A stretch of DNA of 64,000 bases from Blastocladiella emersonii ATCC 22665 (GCA_025594325.1 JANHCV010000007.1:124001-188000); one strand, 5' to 3'. Positions 33,600 through 44,303 are shown, counted from the first letter of the stretch. Made by a program: numbers and translations. Notes: a model not told the origin generated them from the sequence alone.

Positions 33600-33945
33600 G
33601 CGTCAGACGCGCGCGGCCACGCACACTGGGAGAGACAAAACTGTTGAGGGAGTAGGGTATCAAGACGCGATACCGATGGGGGAGATGGATGGGAGGGAGT
33701 GAGCAAGAAGACAAGCGGACGAGTCAGTAGAGGGTGAGGACGGAGGGGGAGAGGGTGAGCAAGTCAAGCGGACGAGTCGGTTGGGAGTGAGGTTGCGCGA
33801 TGGGCTCCGGCTGCGTCAGACGCGCGCGGCCACGCACGCAGGGCAGGAAAAGATCAAAACTGTTGGTAAGGGTATCGAGACGCGATACCGACGGAGGGGG
33901 AGAGGGTGAGCAAGTCAAGCGGACGAGTCGGTTGGGAGTGGGGTT
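33600..33945. repeat. imperfect tandem duplication overlapping a gene end
   Basis: Copy 1 (about 33600-33790) and copy 2 (about 33813-33945) share CGTCAGACGCGCGCGGCCAC, CAAAACTGTTG, AGACGCGATACCGA and GAGCAAGTCAAGCGGACGAG. The offset is 213 bp at the left, falling to about 151 bp at the right because copy 2 lacks an internal segment. Copy 2 overlaps the end of the RING-H2 gene. Confidence 0.85.
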
Positions 33946-35666
33946 GCTCGCGCGGCGAGCATGGTTTCCACATTCTACACTCGTTCGTTACATCGTCAGC
34001 CACCACGAACCGCGCGCGCACACGCCTAAGAAGACGTACTCGTAAACAGAGCGGGCACAGCGGCGCGACCGCGAGCCAGCGCACGAGGCAGTCGGCGTGT
34101 CCGTGGTGCGCGCACGGCAGCCGGTGGATGCGCTCGCTCGCGGCATAGTCGCACATGCAGATGACACACCGAGCGTCCTCGGCGGGGAGCACCAGGTCGA
34201 GCTCCGACGACACGTGCCGCGTCATGGGCGACGGCGGCAGGCCATCGATGTCGATGATGGTCGACGGCGACGAGCCCGGCGGGTCGAGGCTGCCCGGGTA
34301 CGCCGTCGGGACGACGCGCGCGAGGCGACACGTGTCCTGCTGCCGCTTCAGGTCGTCACCGACGTCGACGGGAGCGGGGTCGAGGACCATGTACATGGCG
34401 AGGCGCGACCACCACGGGCCGCGGAGGTGGTCGAGGTCGACCCCGGCGGCAGCGGGGCGGGACCCGTGCCAGTAGTAGAGGGCGTAGTCGAGCGGGATCA
34501 GGAGCGCGGCGGGGGCGAGCGGCACCACGATCCAGCTGAGCAGGTGCCAGTGCAGGTTGAGGTCGAGGATGACCTGCACGGCGAGGACCTCGAGCACGCG
34601 GCCGAGGTGCGTCAGCGTCTCCTTTACAAGCGACGTGGACGTGACCGATGTGTCGAGGCAGAGCAGCACTGTCACGTATCGTTAGAAATAGGGCGAGCTA
34701 TCGCGTAAGCGTGTGAGTAGTACCGATGTAGCCGTAGCTCCGCGCGAGCTCGTAGACGAGGACGAGGATCCACTGCAGCGGGGACTGCGCCCGGCGCAAC
34801 GCCGCGATCCACACGGACGACTGGATCTCCGTCTCAATCTCGGGCCGCTCGGCGACGAGGGTCGCGTACGCGGCGAGCGGGAAAACGAGCAGGACGAGCG
34901 CGGCGAGCGCGACCATGGCACCCGGGAGTGTCGGGAGTGGGCGGCACTGGGCGAGCCAGTCGGCCAGGTCGATGCGCGTGAAGACGACGACGCCGAGCAT
35001 GAAGGCGAGCGGGAGAGCGAGGTCAAAGAAGGCGCGGCGCGCGGCGAGCCGGAGCCCACGGCGCGTGCGGTCGGACGCGGCGGACCAAAGCGCGGTCCAC
35101 CCGAGGCGCGGGGCGACGGCCGTGGTCCACAGCGCGTGGACGGGCGGTGCGAGGGCGGAGACGGCGTGGAGCGCGACCCACGAGATGGTCGCGCCGCGTA
35201 GAGCGGGCGGGTTGGCGCAGTCGTCACTAGTCGGCGCGCTGCTGCTGGAAACGAGCGACAGCACGGCGTACGCGACGCACATGTTGAGCCCCTCGCTCAG
35301 GAACTCGCGCGTTCCGGCCAGAACATGGTCTGGCGCGCGTGCAGCGGGTCCGATGATCCACGAGAGGTACGGGATGGCGATGTGCAGGATGACGGCGTGC
35401 AGGGCGAGCACGGTGAGGAAGAGGGCGTGCGGGTGGCCGTGGTCGCAGGCCGCCGTTACGGCGAGGAGCGCGCCGATCGAGAAGCACACGTCGGCGAGCT
35501 CACATGCGGCGCGCAGCACCCGAGCGAGATGAGATGTCGCAGTCGACGTGGTGGGGACCTCGGTAGGCCCCGGCCGCGCCGCCGTCGCCGCAGCGTCGAC
35601 GGCCGGGCCGGCGGGGCCGGAGAGCAGCAGCGGGTCTTGCGCGTCGATGTCGATGGCCGTAGACAT
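33854..35666 (-). CDS. multi-pass membrane RING-H2 E3 ubiquitin ligase candidate
   Basis: Two exons (35666-34724, 34668-33854; 55-nt intron GTACTA...ACAG) give 585 residues. About seven to nine hydrophobic helices are spread over residues 45-385, for example LFLTVLALHAVILHIAIPYL, LALPLAFMLGVVVF and MVALAALVLLVFPLAAY. The C-terminal region has a complete C3H2C3 RING: CVIC, then CAHHGH and HADC, then CPLC. Such proteins usually ubiquitinate membrane or ER-associated substrates; the specific family is unclear. The last 50 or so residues, after the RING, enter a duplicated DNA segment and may be recent or wrongly predicted. Start chosen at the ATG before STAIDIDAQDPLLL. Confidence 0.78.
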
Positions 35667-36078
35667 GCACGAGCTGGGTCTGATAAGCTGGTTTATTGTA
35701 CTACATTGCTCCGAGGGCGTGGGGGAGAGCGAGGACGCGTCGCCGTGAGAGTCGCAACGTGTTCGCGCTGCAGCACCCGCTTCATGCATCTCATCGACGC
35801 GGCTGGCCCCATGAAGTGCTCGCAGGACCCACGCGGTGTCCAAGTTCACGACGTCGCGTTCGTCGTCGCCTGGCCTGGCCGAGCCGCGGTATTTCCGGCA
35901 GCAGCAGTCGACGCGGGGGCGAAGTCTACGCGTCGCCCAGCGCCCCAAGCGCTGGGGATCGCGTCTCGGTCGCAGTCTCGGTCGTGGGGTGGTCAGACAA
36001 AAGGGCGAGGATGTATGAGATGAATGTACAAGGGAGGTACAGGGGGGATGCAAGCGAGCGAGCGAGCGGGGCGGGCGC

Positions 36079-36580
36079 TTACTTCTGCTTGAGGGTCTCG
36101 ACGTACTCGACGTACTTGGACTGGGCGTCCTCCTTGGAGATGCCTACGCGGAGACGGGTGACGGATGTGAGCGAGGGCGTGCGAGAGGAGGGGGGCCGAG
36201 CGAGGCGGATCCGTACCCTTCTTGGAGGCCCAGGCGTCGTACTTGGCGCGGCCCTGCATGTCGAAGAAGCCGGGGCGGTCTGGAGAGGGAGAACGCGGGG
36301 CAGAGTGAGCAGCGGGTCGCGACGCACACTACGGCGAAGCGCAACGTACCGCCCTGGACGTCGCCGACGGTGCCCTGCTTGAAAAGCGAGTAGAGCTCGA
36401 GGAGCTCGTCGTTGCTGGGCTTGTACGAGAGGGCCTTGGCCTCCTCGGCGGCCTTGATGAAAGCGGTCTGGAGGGGGCGGGCGGGGTTGGTATCCAAGAG
36501 CAAGAAGCGCGCGAGGGCGAGTGCGCGGCCGTCGTCGATCCATGAGCGTGCATGCATACGTTGCCAGTAGCCTCAGCCAT
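36079..36580 (-). CDS. ACB1: acyl-CoA-binding protein
   Basis: Four exons (36580-36560, 36467-36350, 36279-36217, 36143-36079) with introns of 92, 70 and 73 nt encode 88 residues, the standard ACBP length. Family residues are in order: FIKAAEEAKALSYKPSNDEL, LYSLFKQGTVGDVQG, DRPGFFDMQGRAKYDAW, KKGISKEDAQSKYVEYVETL. ACBP binds medium- and long-chain acyl-CoA in the cytosol and maintains the acyl-CoA pool. The short exons are each confirmed by family sequence restored across the junction. The first exon is only seven codons. Confidence 0.95.
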
Positions 36581-36662
36581 TGTAGATGCGTAGAGTGGTT
36601 CGGGAGCTTGGGGAGAAGGTCGCGATGCGGGAGCGAGAGCGCGGGCGCGGGGGCGGCGGCGC

Positions 36663-36670
36663 TCTTTATA
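36663..36670 (-). promoter_or_regulatory. TATA box candidate upstream of ACBP
   Basis: TATAAAGA on the minus strand lies about 83 bp before the ACBP ATG, in otherwise GC-only sequence. The position suits a core promoter. Confidence 0.5.
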
Positions 36671-37217
36671 GCGGCGGGCCCACGCTGATGCTCGGGTGGC
36701 AACTCCAGCCGGCGAACGGCGCCGACCAAACGCGTGGGGCGGCGGACCCGTCAAGCTCACGTGCGCATGGCGTGTGACGTCACCTCGCGTTCGGCGGTGA
36801 TGTGATCCCTGATCCCTGCTGCCGCCGCTGAACGAGTTGGGAAGGTGGCGGTTGGACGTCGTATAGTCCCGGCTCGTCTTTTGGGGACAGCCAACGGCGG
36901 GGCCTGGTACACGCGCCGTGGAGGAGCATGGACATGGCGGAGGACGCGTTGATCATCGCGGCGTGATCGCGCGACAGCGACGAACCCTGGGCTTCGGGTT
37001 CAGAGAAACCTCGCGGCCGCCGAAAGATCACATCAAGGCCAATCGAAGGTGCAGACACGCGTGTACCGCCGCGGGAGACATTGTGTTCGCGACGCGATTC
37101 GGTCCACAGATGGCATGGGCATCCTCGCGCGCTCGCCCTCCAATGCACCTCATTCACACATGTAACAAAGCACCACTCCCTGAAACTCGCATGTAACCTG
37201 TCCCCGAAGCCGCGACC
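36671..37217. other. intergenic between divergent ACBP and 7TM genes
   Basis: No gene seen. The sequence nearest the plus-strand ATG is less GC-rich and is probably its 5' UTR. Confidence 0.45.
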
Positions 37218-39098
37218 ATGGCCGGCTACACGCTCGACGACCGCGAGGCCCGCTTCTTCGTGTGGTCCACCGTGGTCGGCGTCGCGTTCGCGGTCCTCTA
37301 CGTCGCCATGACCGTGCACATCCTGCGCAGCTCGACCGAGTCGGGCAGCGGCAACACTCACCGCCCGCTCTCGGCGCTCGGCCGCGGCGGGTCGTCGTCG
37401 TCCAGCACGAAGAAGAAGCAGCGCGGCGCGTTGCGGCAAGCGCTCAAACGGTTCTTCCGGTCGCTGACGGGCGCATCATCCTCGCGCGCCCGCGCGTCCC
37501 GGCGGCGAAGCGGGTCTGCGGTTCGCCGGTTCTGGCGCCGCGTCGACCTGCGGACCAAGCTGATCGCGCTCGCCGCCGTGTGCTACTTTGCGAGCGTGCT
37601 CAACGACCTCTCCGCGCTCCTCAGCCCGCGGTTCCCGTACGTCGACATGACCGCGTACAGCATCGTGCGGGCCATCTTCTTCATCCCGCTCGCCCCGCTC
37701 TCGGCCATGATCATGACCCAGCGCATCATGATCATCCTGTTCAAGTCGCAGGAGACGCGCGACCGCGTCTGGACCGGCGTCCTCGCCACCAGCGTCGTGA
37801 TCCACACCTTCACCTTCGTCGCGACCCTCGTCACCGTGGTCGAGCTCAACCGCACCCACGCGTGGGCCACGTACGGCGGGCGGATCTGGATCACCGCGCC
37901 CAACTTCATCTACCCCGTCTACGCCCTGATCGCGACCGTCTACACACTGCGAATCGCGTTTGCCCACTCGCACATTACCGTCAACGTCGCGCCCGTCTCG
38001 GCGTCGGTCGCGAGCAGCAGCGTCACGGCGGCGGCCTCGAGACAAACGGCAGCAGCGCCGACCTCATCCTCGCTTAGCAGCGACCAATCGGGCGGCTCTG
38101 AGTCGGCCTCGTTGCCGAGCGCGTCCGACTCGGCGGCCTCGACCGCAGCGGGCGCCGCGTCCCCAACGGCCAGCTCGGTGCTTGCCGTTCCGCTCAAGGA
38201 GTCGCGACGCTCGAGCGCGCCGAAACCTGGCCCGTCGCTCTCCATCTCGATCCCATCCAGCTCGACCTCGTCCGCTCTGTCGACGCCCGTAGACACGGTA
38301 TCGCGCCCAACGACCCCGCTCCTCTCGCGCGTCGGGACTCTCATCCGCTCAAACGGCGCCGCGCCCGCAGCCCCACCACCACCTGCACACCAGGAACAGC
38401 AGCAGCAGCGCAAGCGGTCCGTGTCAATTCGGTCCGTGACCGCGCGCATCGCGCCCTCGACGCTCGGCGGCGACACGTCGACATTGCGCCGTCCGCGATC
38501 GCAGAGCGAGGGCGGCGCGCGCAACACGCTGCAGGTGTCGCTGACGTGGACCTTCAAGCTGCTGTCGGTAACATACGTCCTGGTGTGGGTCGCGTACGGG
38601 ATCCTGGTCATGGAATCCGCCATCTTCACGATCCTGCTGCGGTACTCGACGTCGGCGGCCGTCGTCGGGCCCGCGTTCATCGTCGAGGCCCTGTTCCGCC
38701 AGCTCGTCCAGGCGCGCCGACGTACCGCGTCGCGCAAGGCGAGTGTTGGCGCGCCGGCGGCACCCGCGGCGAACACGGGCGCGGCGGTGTCCGTGACGAG
38801 CAACCCCGGCGGCGCGGTCCAGTTGCAGCAGCAGCAGCAGTCGGGCAAGCTTGGTCCGGGCGGCGGCGGCGGTGGCGGAGCGGGGCAGAAGTTTATGATG
38901 TCGGCCGAGATGCTCGAGGACGACGCGCACTTTATCGGGTCGGCGATCGGGTTCGACGAGGAGCACGGCGTCGTCACATCTGGGCCTGACGAGGGCGCTG
39001 CAGAACCTCCGCCGATAGTAGGCGCGCGAGACGACGTGGCCATCGAGTTCGCCTCGGCCACGAGTCTCGACAAGAGCTCACCCGGGCCTGATCGATAG
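37218..39098 (+). CDS. uncharacterised seven-helix membrane protein
   Basis: A single exon of 626 codons has seven hydrophobic helices: FVWSTVVGVAFAVLYVAMTV; LIALAAVCYFASVLNDL; SIVRAIFFIPLAPLSAMIM; VLATSVVIHTFTFVATLVTV; FIYPVYALIATVYTLRIAF; a long Ser/Ala-rich loop; then LLSVTYVLVWVAYGILVMES and VVGPAFIVEALF. A basic Ser/Arg-rich loop follows helix 1, and the acidic C-terminus follows a Gln/Gly run. Seven helices with a long third cytoplasmic loop suggest a receptor-like protein, but I see no diagnostic GPCR motif. It has no introns, unlike its multi-helix neighbour downstream. An AATAAA lies 7 bp after the stop. Confidence 0.75.
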   Translation: MAGYTLDDREARFFVWSTVVGVAFAVLYVAMTVHILRSSTESGSGNTHRPLSALGRGGSSSSSTKKKQRGALRQALKRFFRSLTGASSSRARASRRRSGSAVRRFWRRVDLRTKLIALAAVCYFASVLNDLSALLSPRFPYVDMTAYSIVRAIFFIPLAPLSAMIMTQRIMIILFKSQETRDRVWTGVLATSVVIHTFTFVATLVTVVELNRTHAWATYGGRIWITAPNFIYPVYALIATVYTLRIAFAHSHITVNVAPVSASVASSSVTAAASRQTAAAPTSSSLSSDQSGGSESASLPSASDSAASTAAGAASPTASSVLAVPLKESRRSSAPKPGPSLSISIPSSSTSSALSTPVDTVSRPTTPLLSRVGTLIRSNGAAPAAPPPPAHQEQQQQRKRSVSIRSVTARIAPSTLGGDTSTLRRPRSQSEGGARNTLQVSLTWTFKLLSVTYVLVWVAYGILVMESAIFTILLRYSTSAAVVGPAFIVEALFRQLVQARRRTASRKASVGAPAAPAANTGAAVSVTSNPGGAVQLQQQQQSGKLGPGGGGGGGAGQKFMMSAEMLEDDAHFIGSAIGFDEEHGVVTSGPDEGAAEPPPIVGARDDVAIEFASATSLDKSSPGPDR

Positions 39099-39104
39099 CT
39101 CATG

Positions 39105-39110
39105 AATAAA
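39105..39110 (+). terminator. AATAAA polyadenylation signal
   Basis: AATAAA occurs 7 bp after the stop of the seven-helix gene, in a local AT-rich patch. Confidence 0.5.
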
Positions 39111-39282
39111 TCGTTTATCCGCGAGCGAAGAAGCGCAGAGCGCGTGACAGGCGTGCCAGACAGGTGAAACGCGACGCGTCCGCGACCCACGCGATCGCGT
39201 CCGCCGCCAAACTTCGCCTCCGGCGCACAAGCAAGCGCCGCTCGCTACCCCCGCCCAATGCCAGCCTCATGCACCCCATACA

Positions 39283-41669
39283 ATGAAACCCGATCGAGCT
39301 GCTGGCCAGCTCAAGGTCACGACCGGGCCCGCGCGACCGACGACTGTCGCGGGCACCGCGCCGGCCAGCCCCTCGGCGACGTCTGCGCTCGCGGCGGGAA
39401 CGCATCACCACCAGTCAACGACGTCTGGACCGGGCCACCCGCATGGCCGAGGACGAAACCGCGCGCCGCCCGCGTGGTTCCGCGGCCTCTCGCGGCTACT
39501 GCACCTCGGACCCGCGGCGACCTCGTTCCTCGTCATCTTCACCACGGTCGTCGCGACGACGGCCGCATGTAACGCGTGGGGCATCGCCATCGGGCAGGCG
39601 TCGCCCGTCCTCGGTGCCACGGGGAACCCGACCACGAATATCGGGATTGCGGGCCGCGCCGCGTTCCTTGCCGTCTACTGGGGTTTGATGGGTCTCATCT
39701 GCCAGAAGCACTTTACGACCGTGTTCCCCGCGCTCCGGCTGCAGCGACGACAGCGCGCTGCCAAGAAGGCCGGGTCTCGGCGCCGGTCGGTCGCGAGCAC
39801 CCTGAGCTCGCGCGGCGGCGGGTGCGGCGCATGGATGCGGTCTGTGACGTGGAGCTTGCTCATGCTCGCGGTCAGCATGGCTGTCACCGTGGCCAGGATG
39901 GCGCTGGCGGTCACGACGTTGCTGGCGCCCACCGCCCTGCTCATGGGTCCGATTGACGTGGTGTTCGGTACGCGACTCTCCTTGATCCAGCTCGGCCACG
40001 ATGGCTAACAACGACTGTCGACACAGAGCGCTTCACGTTCGGGTGGGTCTGCATCGCGATGCCCGTCGCGTACAAGGTGCTCGTGTACCAGGCGCTGCCG
40101 GCCGACTACAAGTCGCTCGCGGCGCCGTGGTCGCCGCTGTTCATCCTGCTCGCCGTCACCTTTTTCGGGTGGATCTTCAACTCGATGCGCATCGCCGCGG
40201 GCCTGTTCATCCTCCTCGTCGGCGCCGTGCTGGCCATCGTGTTCACGTTCCTCTGGATCAACTACCACCTGCGCAAGAACACGATGCTAAGGATCCGCGG
40301 GCATATCGATCTCGCGTATTTCTTCTTTGGCGGTACGGTGCCCCTCGCGTTGACGTTACGAGTAGACACTGACATCCGCGATCGTAGGCTTCTTCCTCCT
40401 CCGCGCCGTGAGCACGGTCGCCGACATGCTGCCGCTCTACTTCCGCAGCCTGCTGGTGGGCCGGCTCGGCGCCGTGTACCAGCTCGTGGCCCCGACGCTG
40501 TTCGGGATCATCATGGCCTCGGCCACGTTCCTCATCGAGTCGGCTATCCCCGCCGTGTTCCCGCGCCATCCCGACTTTTGGATGTCGTTTTCGTTCCGGG
40601 TACGCTTTTGGGAAACCGCCATCACACGACCCCGGCTAACGTGTCCGCGGTGTAGCTCGCGCAAGAAATGCTCGTGACCGCCATCTCGTACCTGTCGCTC
40701 GACACGCTCGAGAGCACCGCCGTGTACTGCGCCTTCACCGCCGTCTCGATCGTGGTCCAGGACTGCGGCCTGATCGGCGACTCGCTCGTCGCGTGGCGGC
40801 ACCGGACCTGGTGGCCGTACACCGAATCGCCCGCCCCCGCGCCTGTCACGCTGCCCAAGTGCGAGTCGGACCTCCCGCCGTCGCCCGTGAGCTGCGACAC
40901 GCAGGCGCCCATGGTCACGTCAAGCGGGGGCGGGCGGACGCGCAGCGAGGAAACCCTGTCGATCCCGCGCGCGTACTCGTCCGCGTCCGGCGCACCACCA
41001 CCACCCTCACGCCCCTCGACCTCGTCGCCCGAGCTCTTCAGCCCGGTACACGAGACGCTGGTGACGCAGCTCGCGGTGCAGCTCGAGCGGTCGCAGCACA
41101 ACCTGGCGGCGCGCGCGGCGACGCTCGCGAGCTTCATTGTCCTGTACCTGATGCCGCCCAACCCGCTCGCAAGGCTGTGGACGCAGACGCGCGACCGGAC
41201 GTCGACGCTCGTGATTGTTGCCATCACGGCCACGTCGCTCGGGGTGTGGCTGGTCGTCGTGTTGCCGGTCCTGCTGTGGAAGCTCGCGTGGGCGAGGCGG
41301 CAGCGGGTCGGGCACCGGATGCGCACGGCGGCGTCGTATGGAGGTGCCGGCGGGTCGAGGAGCAGCGACTCCGCGCTCGCGTCGGCGGCCGGGTCGTCGA
41401 GCATCGCGGCCGAGGGCGCGGCCGACGCCGGCATCGCGCGCACCGTGTCGTCGGCGACCACCAAGTCGTCGTCGGTGCGTCCGCTGACGGGCGGGACGGT
41501 GCCGCGGGCGCCGCAGCCGGCGGACACGGGCCCGCTGGTCGTCGACACGCCGTACGCGCCGCTCCCGCTCGCGCTGTGGCAGTCGAGTCTCGGGTCGAGC
41601 ATCCACCCGTCGCTCGTGTGGCTGCTGCTGGTGTTCACCGTGTGCATGATCTTTGGACCGCTGAATTGA
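39283..41669 (+). CDS. uncharacterised multi-pass membrane protein
   Basis: Four exons (39283-39967, 40027-40332, 40388-40599, 40656-41669) with introns of 59, 55 and 56 nt, all starting GTACG, encode 738 residues. About ten hydrophobic helices are visible, including SFLVIFTTVVATTAACNAWG, LFILLAVTFFGWIFNSM, LFILLVGAVLAIVFTFLW, LVAPTLFGIIMASATFLI and LVIVAITATSLGVWLVVVL. The last helix (LVWLLLVFTVCMIFG) is at the C-terminus. A Ser/Pro-rich loop precedes the last helices. I recognise no family. It follows another membrane-protein gene on the same strand by 184 bp. The start at 39283 is the first ATG in the open frame. Confidence 0.78.
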
Positions 41670-41683
41670 ACCTGATACACGTA

Positions 41684-41689
41684 TTTATT
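41684..41689 (-). terminator. AATAAA polyadenylation signal for PAM17
   Basis: AATAAA on the minus strand lies about 30 bp beyond the PAM17 stop, in the 50-bp gap shared with the convergent membrane-protein gene. Confidence 0.55.
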
Positions 41690-41719
41690 AACCAAACTAG
41701 AAACTGTACCCCCGCAAAA

Positions 41720-42454
41720 TCACTGCTTCTTGCTGCCACTGAGCTTCTCGGCCATCTCAATCTGCTTGACGGGGTCGAACGCGTCGAGCGAGAGGTCCGT
41801 GTCGCGGGCGCCGAGCTTGAAGGTAGCCTTCTCCTTGATCTTGCGCTGCTTGCGCAGCCACTTGCGGTACGCGGCGAACGACGTGACCGTCTGGCCGTAG
41901 TAGTCGTACAGCTGGATCCCGCCGGGCGACGCCAGCGACGCGTCGGCGCGGTGCTTCTGGATGCGCCGGTAGAACTCCTTGTCGAGCACGTCCATCTTCT
42001 TGGCCTTGGCCGAGTTGAACATGCGCCACGTCGCCTCGAGCGTCGTCGGCGTCATGGTCGCCGCGATCGCGCCGAGGGCAACGGCGGCGCCACCCACGAC
42101 GAAGGGGGACTCGATACCCAACAGCTGCTCGGTCGGATCAAACTCGTACGACGCCGCGAAATACATGGACGCCCCGAAGAAGGACAGCGGGCTGCCCACG
42201 AACGTGAACACCTGGTTCCGAAGACGCATCGACTTGCGCTCGGCCAGGTACTCGGCCCACGTCATGGGCTTCGCGGCCGGCGTTGGTGGCGCAGCAGCAG
42301 TGGCGGCAGCGGGCTGCGCGGGAGCAGCGGCAGCGGCAGCAGCAGCAGCAGCGTCCGTGGACTGGAAGCGGGCAGCAAGTGAAGCCGAGGCGGCGGCGGG
42401 CCGAGGGGCCAGCGCGGCGGTCGTCGCAGCCAGGCGGCGGAGCGGGTTCAGCAT
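41720..42454 (-). CDS. PAM17: mitochondrial import-motor subunit PAM17
   Basis: A single exon of 244 codons. The Arg/Ala-rich N-terminus (MLNPLRRLAATTAALAPRP) with RFQS is a mitochondrial presequence, followed by an Ala run. The family core reads MTWAEYLAERKSMRLRNQ, two hydrophobic segments (TFVGSPLSFFGASMYF; VVGGAAVALGAIAAT), then KEFYRRIQKHRADASLAS, YDYYGQTVTSFAAYRKWLRK. Pam17 is an inner-membrane component of the presequence-translocase motor in fungi. Start chosen at the ATG that begins the presequence; its leader ACGTAATCAACGCCATG recurs at two other loci in this window. Confidence 0.9.
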   Translation of the reverse strand: MLNPLRRLAATTAALAPRPAAASASLAARFQSTDAAAAAAAAAAPAQPAAATAAAPPTPAAKPMTWAEYLAERKSMRLRNQVFTFVGSPLSFFGASMYFAASYEFDPTEQLLGIESPFVVGGAAVALGAIAATMTPTTLEATWRMFNSAKAKKMDVLDKEFYRRIQKHRADASLASPGGIQLYDYYGQTVTSFAAYRKWLRKQRKIKEKATFKLGARDTDLSLDAFDPVKQIEMAEKLSGSKKQ

Positions 42455-42779
42455 GGCGTTGATTACGTTGCAGCGAGTGTGGGGTGGGTCGCGAGGACGG
42501 ATTGGGGTGCAAGAGGAGGCCGAGCCCAGAGAGAGTGATCGGCAGCGTGTTGGCCGAAGCGCCGCGGCATCGGCTGACCGCGGCGCCACTTCTCTCGGCC
42601 GTCCTCGCTGTCCACCGTGGCCATCAAGTCCGCCTGGTGGCCATGGCCATCGTCAACTCAAAGCTGACTCAAGGCCGCCAGCAGCCAACACACGCACAAG
42701 AGACAAGGGAGATGGTTTAGAGAGCCGTGTGGGCAGAGCAAAAACATATACTAAATACACGAAGTGGGGGAGGGACACC
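42455..42779. other. intergenic between PAM17 and NOP58
   Basis: About 325 bp including the PAM17 promoter and the NOP58 3' end. No feature beyond these is seen. Confidence 0.45.
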
Positions 42780-44303
42780 TTACTCCTTGCTCGACTTCTT
42801 GGCCTTCTTCTCCGACTTCTCCTTCTTGGGCTTCTCGGACTTCTCCTTCTTGGGCTTCTCCGACTTGGCCTTCTTGGCCGCGGGCGCCGCCTCCTCGGCG
42901 GTCGCCTCCTCGGGGGTAGCGGGCTCGACCTCCTCGTGCTTGCGCTTGTTGGCGGCAGGGGCAGCAGCGGCGGCGGGCTTGGTGAAGTCCGAGGCGGGGT
43001 TGTAGGCGCGCTGGGCGGCGGCGGGCTTCTCGTACTTGGTCTGCTTCTTGTTGAAGCCGGCGCCCGAGACGCGGCCGGTGCCGCGGGCCTCGAGGTCGCG
43101 CAGGCGCTTCTCGACGGCGGCGCGGGCCTCGATACCGAGCTGCGACGAGGGCGTCGCGTCCTCGGACAGGGCGTCGACGCGGATCGACAGGGCGGCCTTG
43201 GTGGCGAGAACGCGGGCGACCTTTCCCTTGTTCTTGCCCGAGGCCTGGCCGACGACACCGGCGTGGAACAGCAGACCGTACTTGGGCGTGTCCTTCTTGG
43301 TCTTGAGGGCGCGGAACAGGGCCTTCTCGGCGCCGAGGATCTGGATCGTCGAGGCCGGGTGCTTGGCCAGAGTCATGAGCGAGCCGGCGTGGGCGATGAG
43401 GCGGGCGCCGACGAGCTCGCCGACGAGGGCCGTCAGGTTCGGGGCGATCGCGTTCATGCGGGCACCGAGGTACGAGAAGAGCTGGGTGCGGTACGTGTGC
43501 AGGTGGATGACCTGGTCGCACAGGGCGCGGATGTTGAACAGATCCTCGTCCGAGATCTCGGTACCCATGGAGATCTCGGCCGCCTCGCGGATCTCCTGCT
43601 CGAGCTCCTCGGGGAGCACGGCGGCCAGGTTGGCCGTCGACGCGGCGGTGCGGAAGCCCATGGTGGCCACGACCTTGGCGTAGGCCACGTTGTCGACAAT
43701 GATCTTGGCCATCTCGGGGAAGTGCCAGCCGTACCACTCCTTGACGCGCATCGCGTACGTGTTGAGCTCCTTGTCGAGGTCGTCGAGGAGGCCGACGGCC
43801 TGCACGATCATGGTGTCGACCTTGTCGGGCGAGAACTTGAGCATGTAGCGCGACAGCGAGTGCGACAGACCGAGCGCCATGTTGCTCATGTCGCGCGCGG
43901 GCAGGCCCTGGATCAGCGCCTCGAGCTGCGACCGGATCCCGCGGAACAGCTCGTTGACCGTGGCGTTGACGGGCATCACGTTGATGCCGAGCTTCTTGGA
44001 CACCTCCGACGCCAGCTTGACGTCGCAGATGGCCAGCGTGTCGGTGACCTTGGCGTCGACAATCTCCTTCTGCAGCATCTTCTTGAGCGACTTGGAGATC
44101 TTGGACTCGACGAGCGCCGTCGCTGCCGACAGCGCATCGGCCGTGTTCTCGAACTTGGCGAAGGCAGCGAGCTTCACGTTCTTGGCCGCGAGCTCGGCCG
44201 ACGCAAAGTGGTTCTGGATCTCATCGGGCTTGGCCAGCTTGGAGTCGTCCAGGACGCGGAACAGGGCGTAGCCGGCGGGCGTCTCGAAGAGCACGAGAAC
44301 CAT
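42780..44303 (-). CDS. NOP58: box C/D snoRNP core protein NOP58
   Basis: A single exon of 507 codons. The N-terminal domain starts MVLVLFETPAGYALF. The central coiled coil and Nop domain contain KISKSLKKMLQKEI, LSRYMLKFSPDKVDTMIVQA, MRVKEWYGWHFPEMAKII, GTEISDEDLFNI and LVGARLIAHAGSLMTLAKHP. FHAGVVGQASGKNKGKVARVL follows. The tail is a nucleolar Lys/Ser/Glu-rich run with repeated EKPKKEKS units, typical of NOP58 and not of NOP56. It scaffolds snoRNA-guided 2'-O-methylation with fibrillarin, NOP56 and SNU13. Codon bias is extreme, as expected for a highly expressed gene. Confidence 0.96.
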   Translation of the reverse strand: MVLVLFETPAGYALFRVLDDSKLAKPDEIQNHFASAELAAKNVKLAAFAKFENTADALSAATALVESKISKSLKKMLQKEIVDAKVTDTLAICDVKLASEVSKKLGINVMPVNATVNELFRGIRSQLEALIQGLPARDMSNMALGLSHSLSRYMLKFSPDKVDTMIVQAVGLLDDLDKELNTYAMRVKEWYGWHFPEMAKIIVDNVAYAKVVATMGFRTAASTANLAAVLPEELEQEIREAAEISMGTEISDEDLFNIRALCDQVIHLHTYRTQLFSYLGARMNAIAPNLTALVGELVGARLIAHAGSLMTLAKHPASTIQILGAEKALFRALKTKKDTPKYGLLFHAGVVGQASGKNKGKVARVLATKAALSIRVDALSEDATPSSQLGIEARAAVEKRLRDLEARGTGRVSGAGFNKKQTKYEKPAAAQRAYNPASDFTKPAAAAAPAANKRKHEEVEPATPEEATAEEAAPAAKKAKSEKPKKEKSEKPKKEKSEKKAKKSSKE

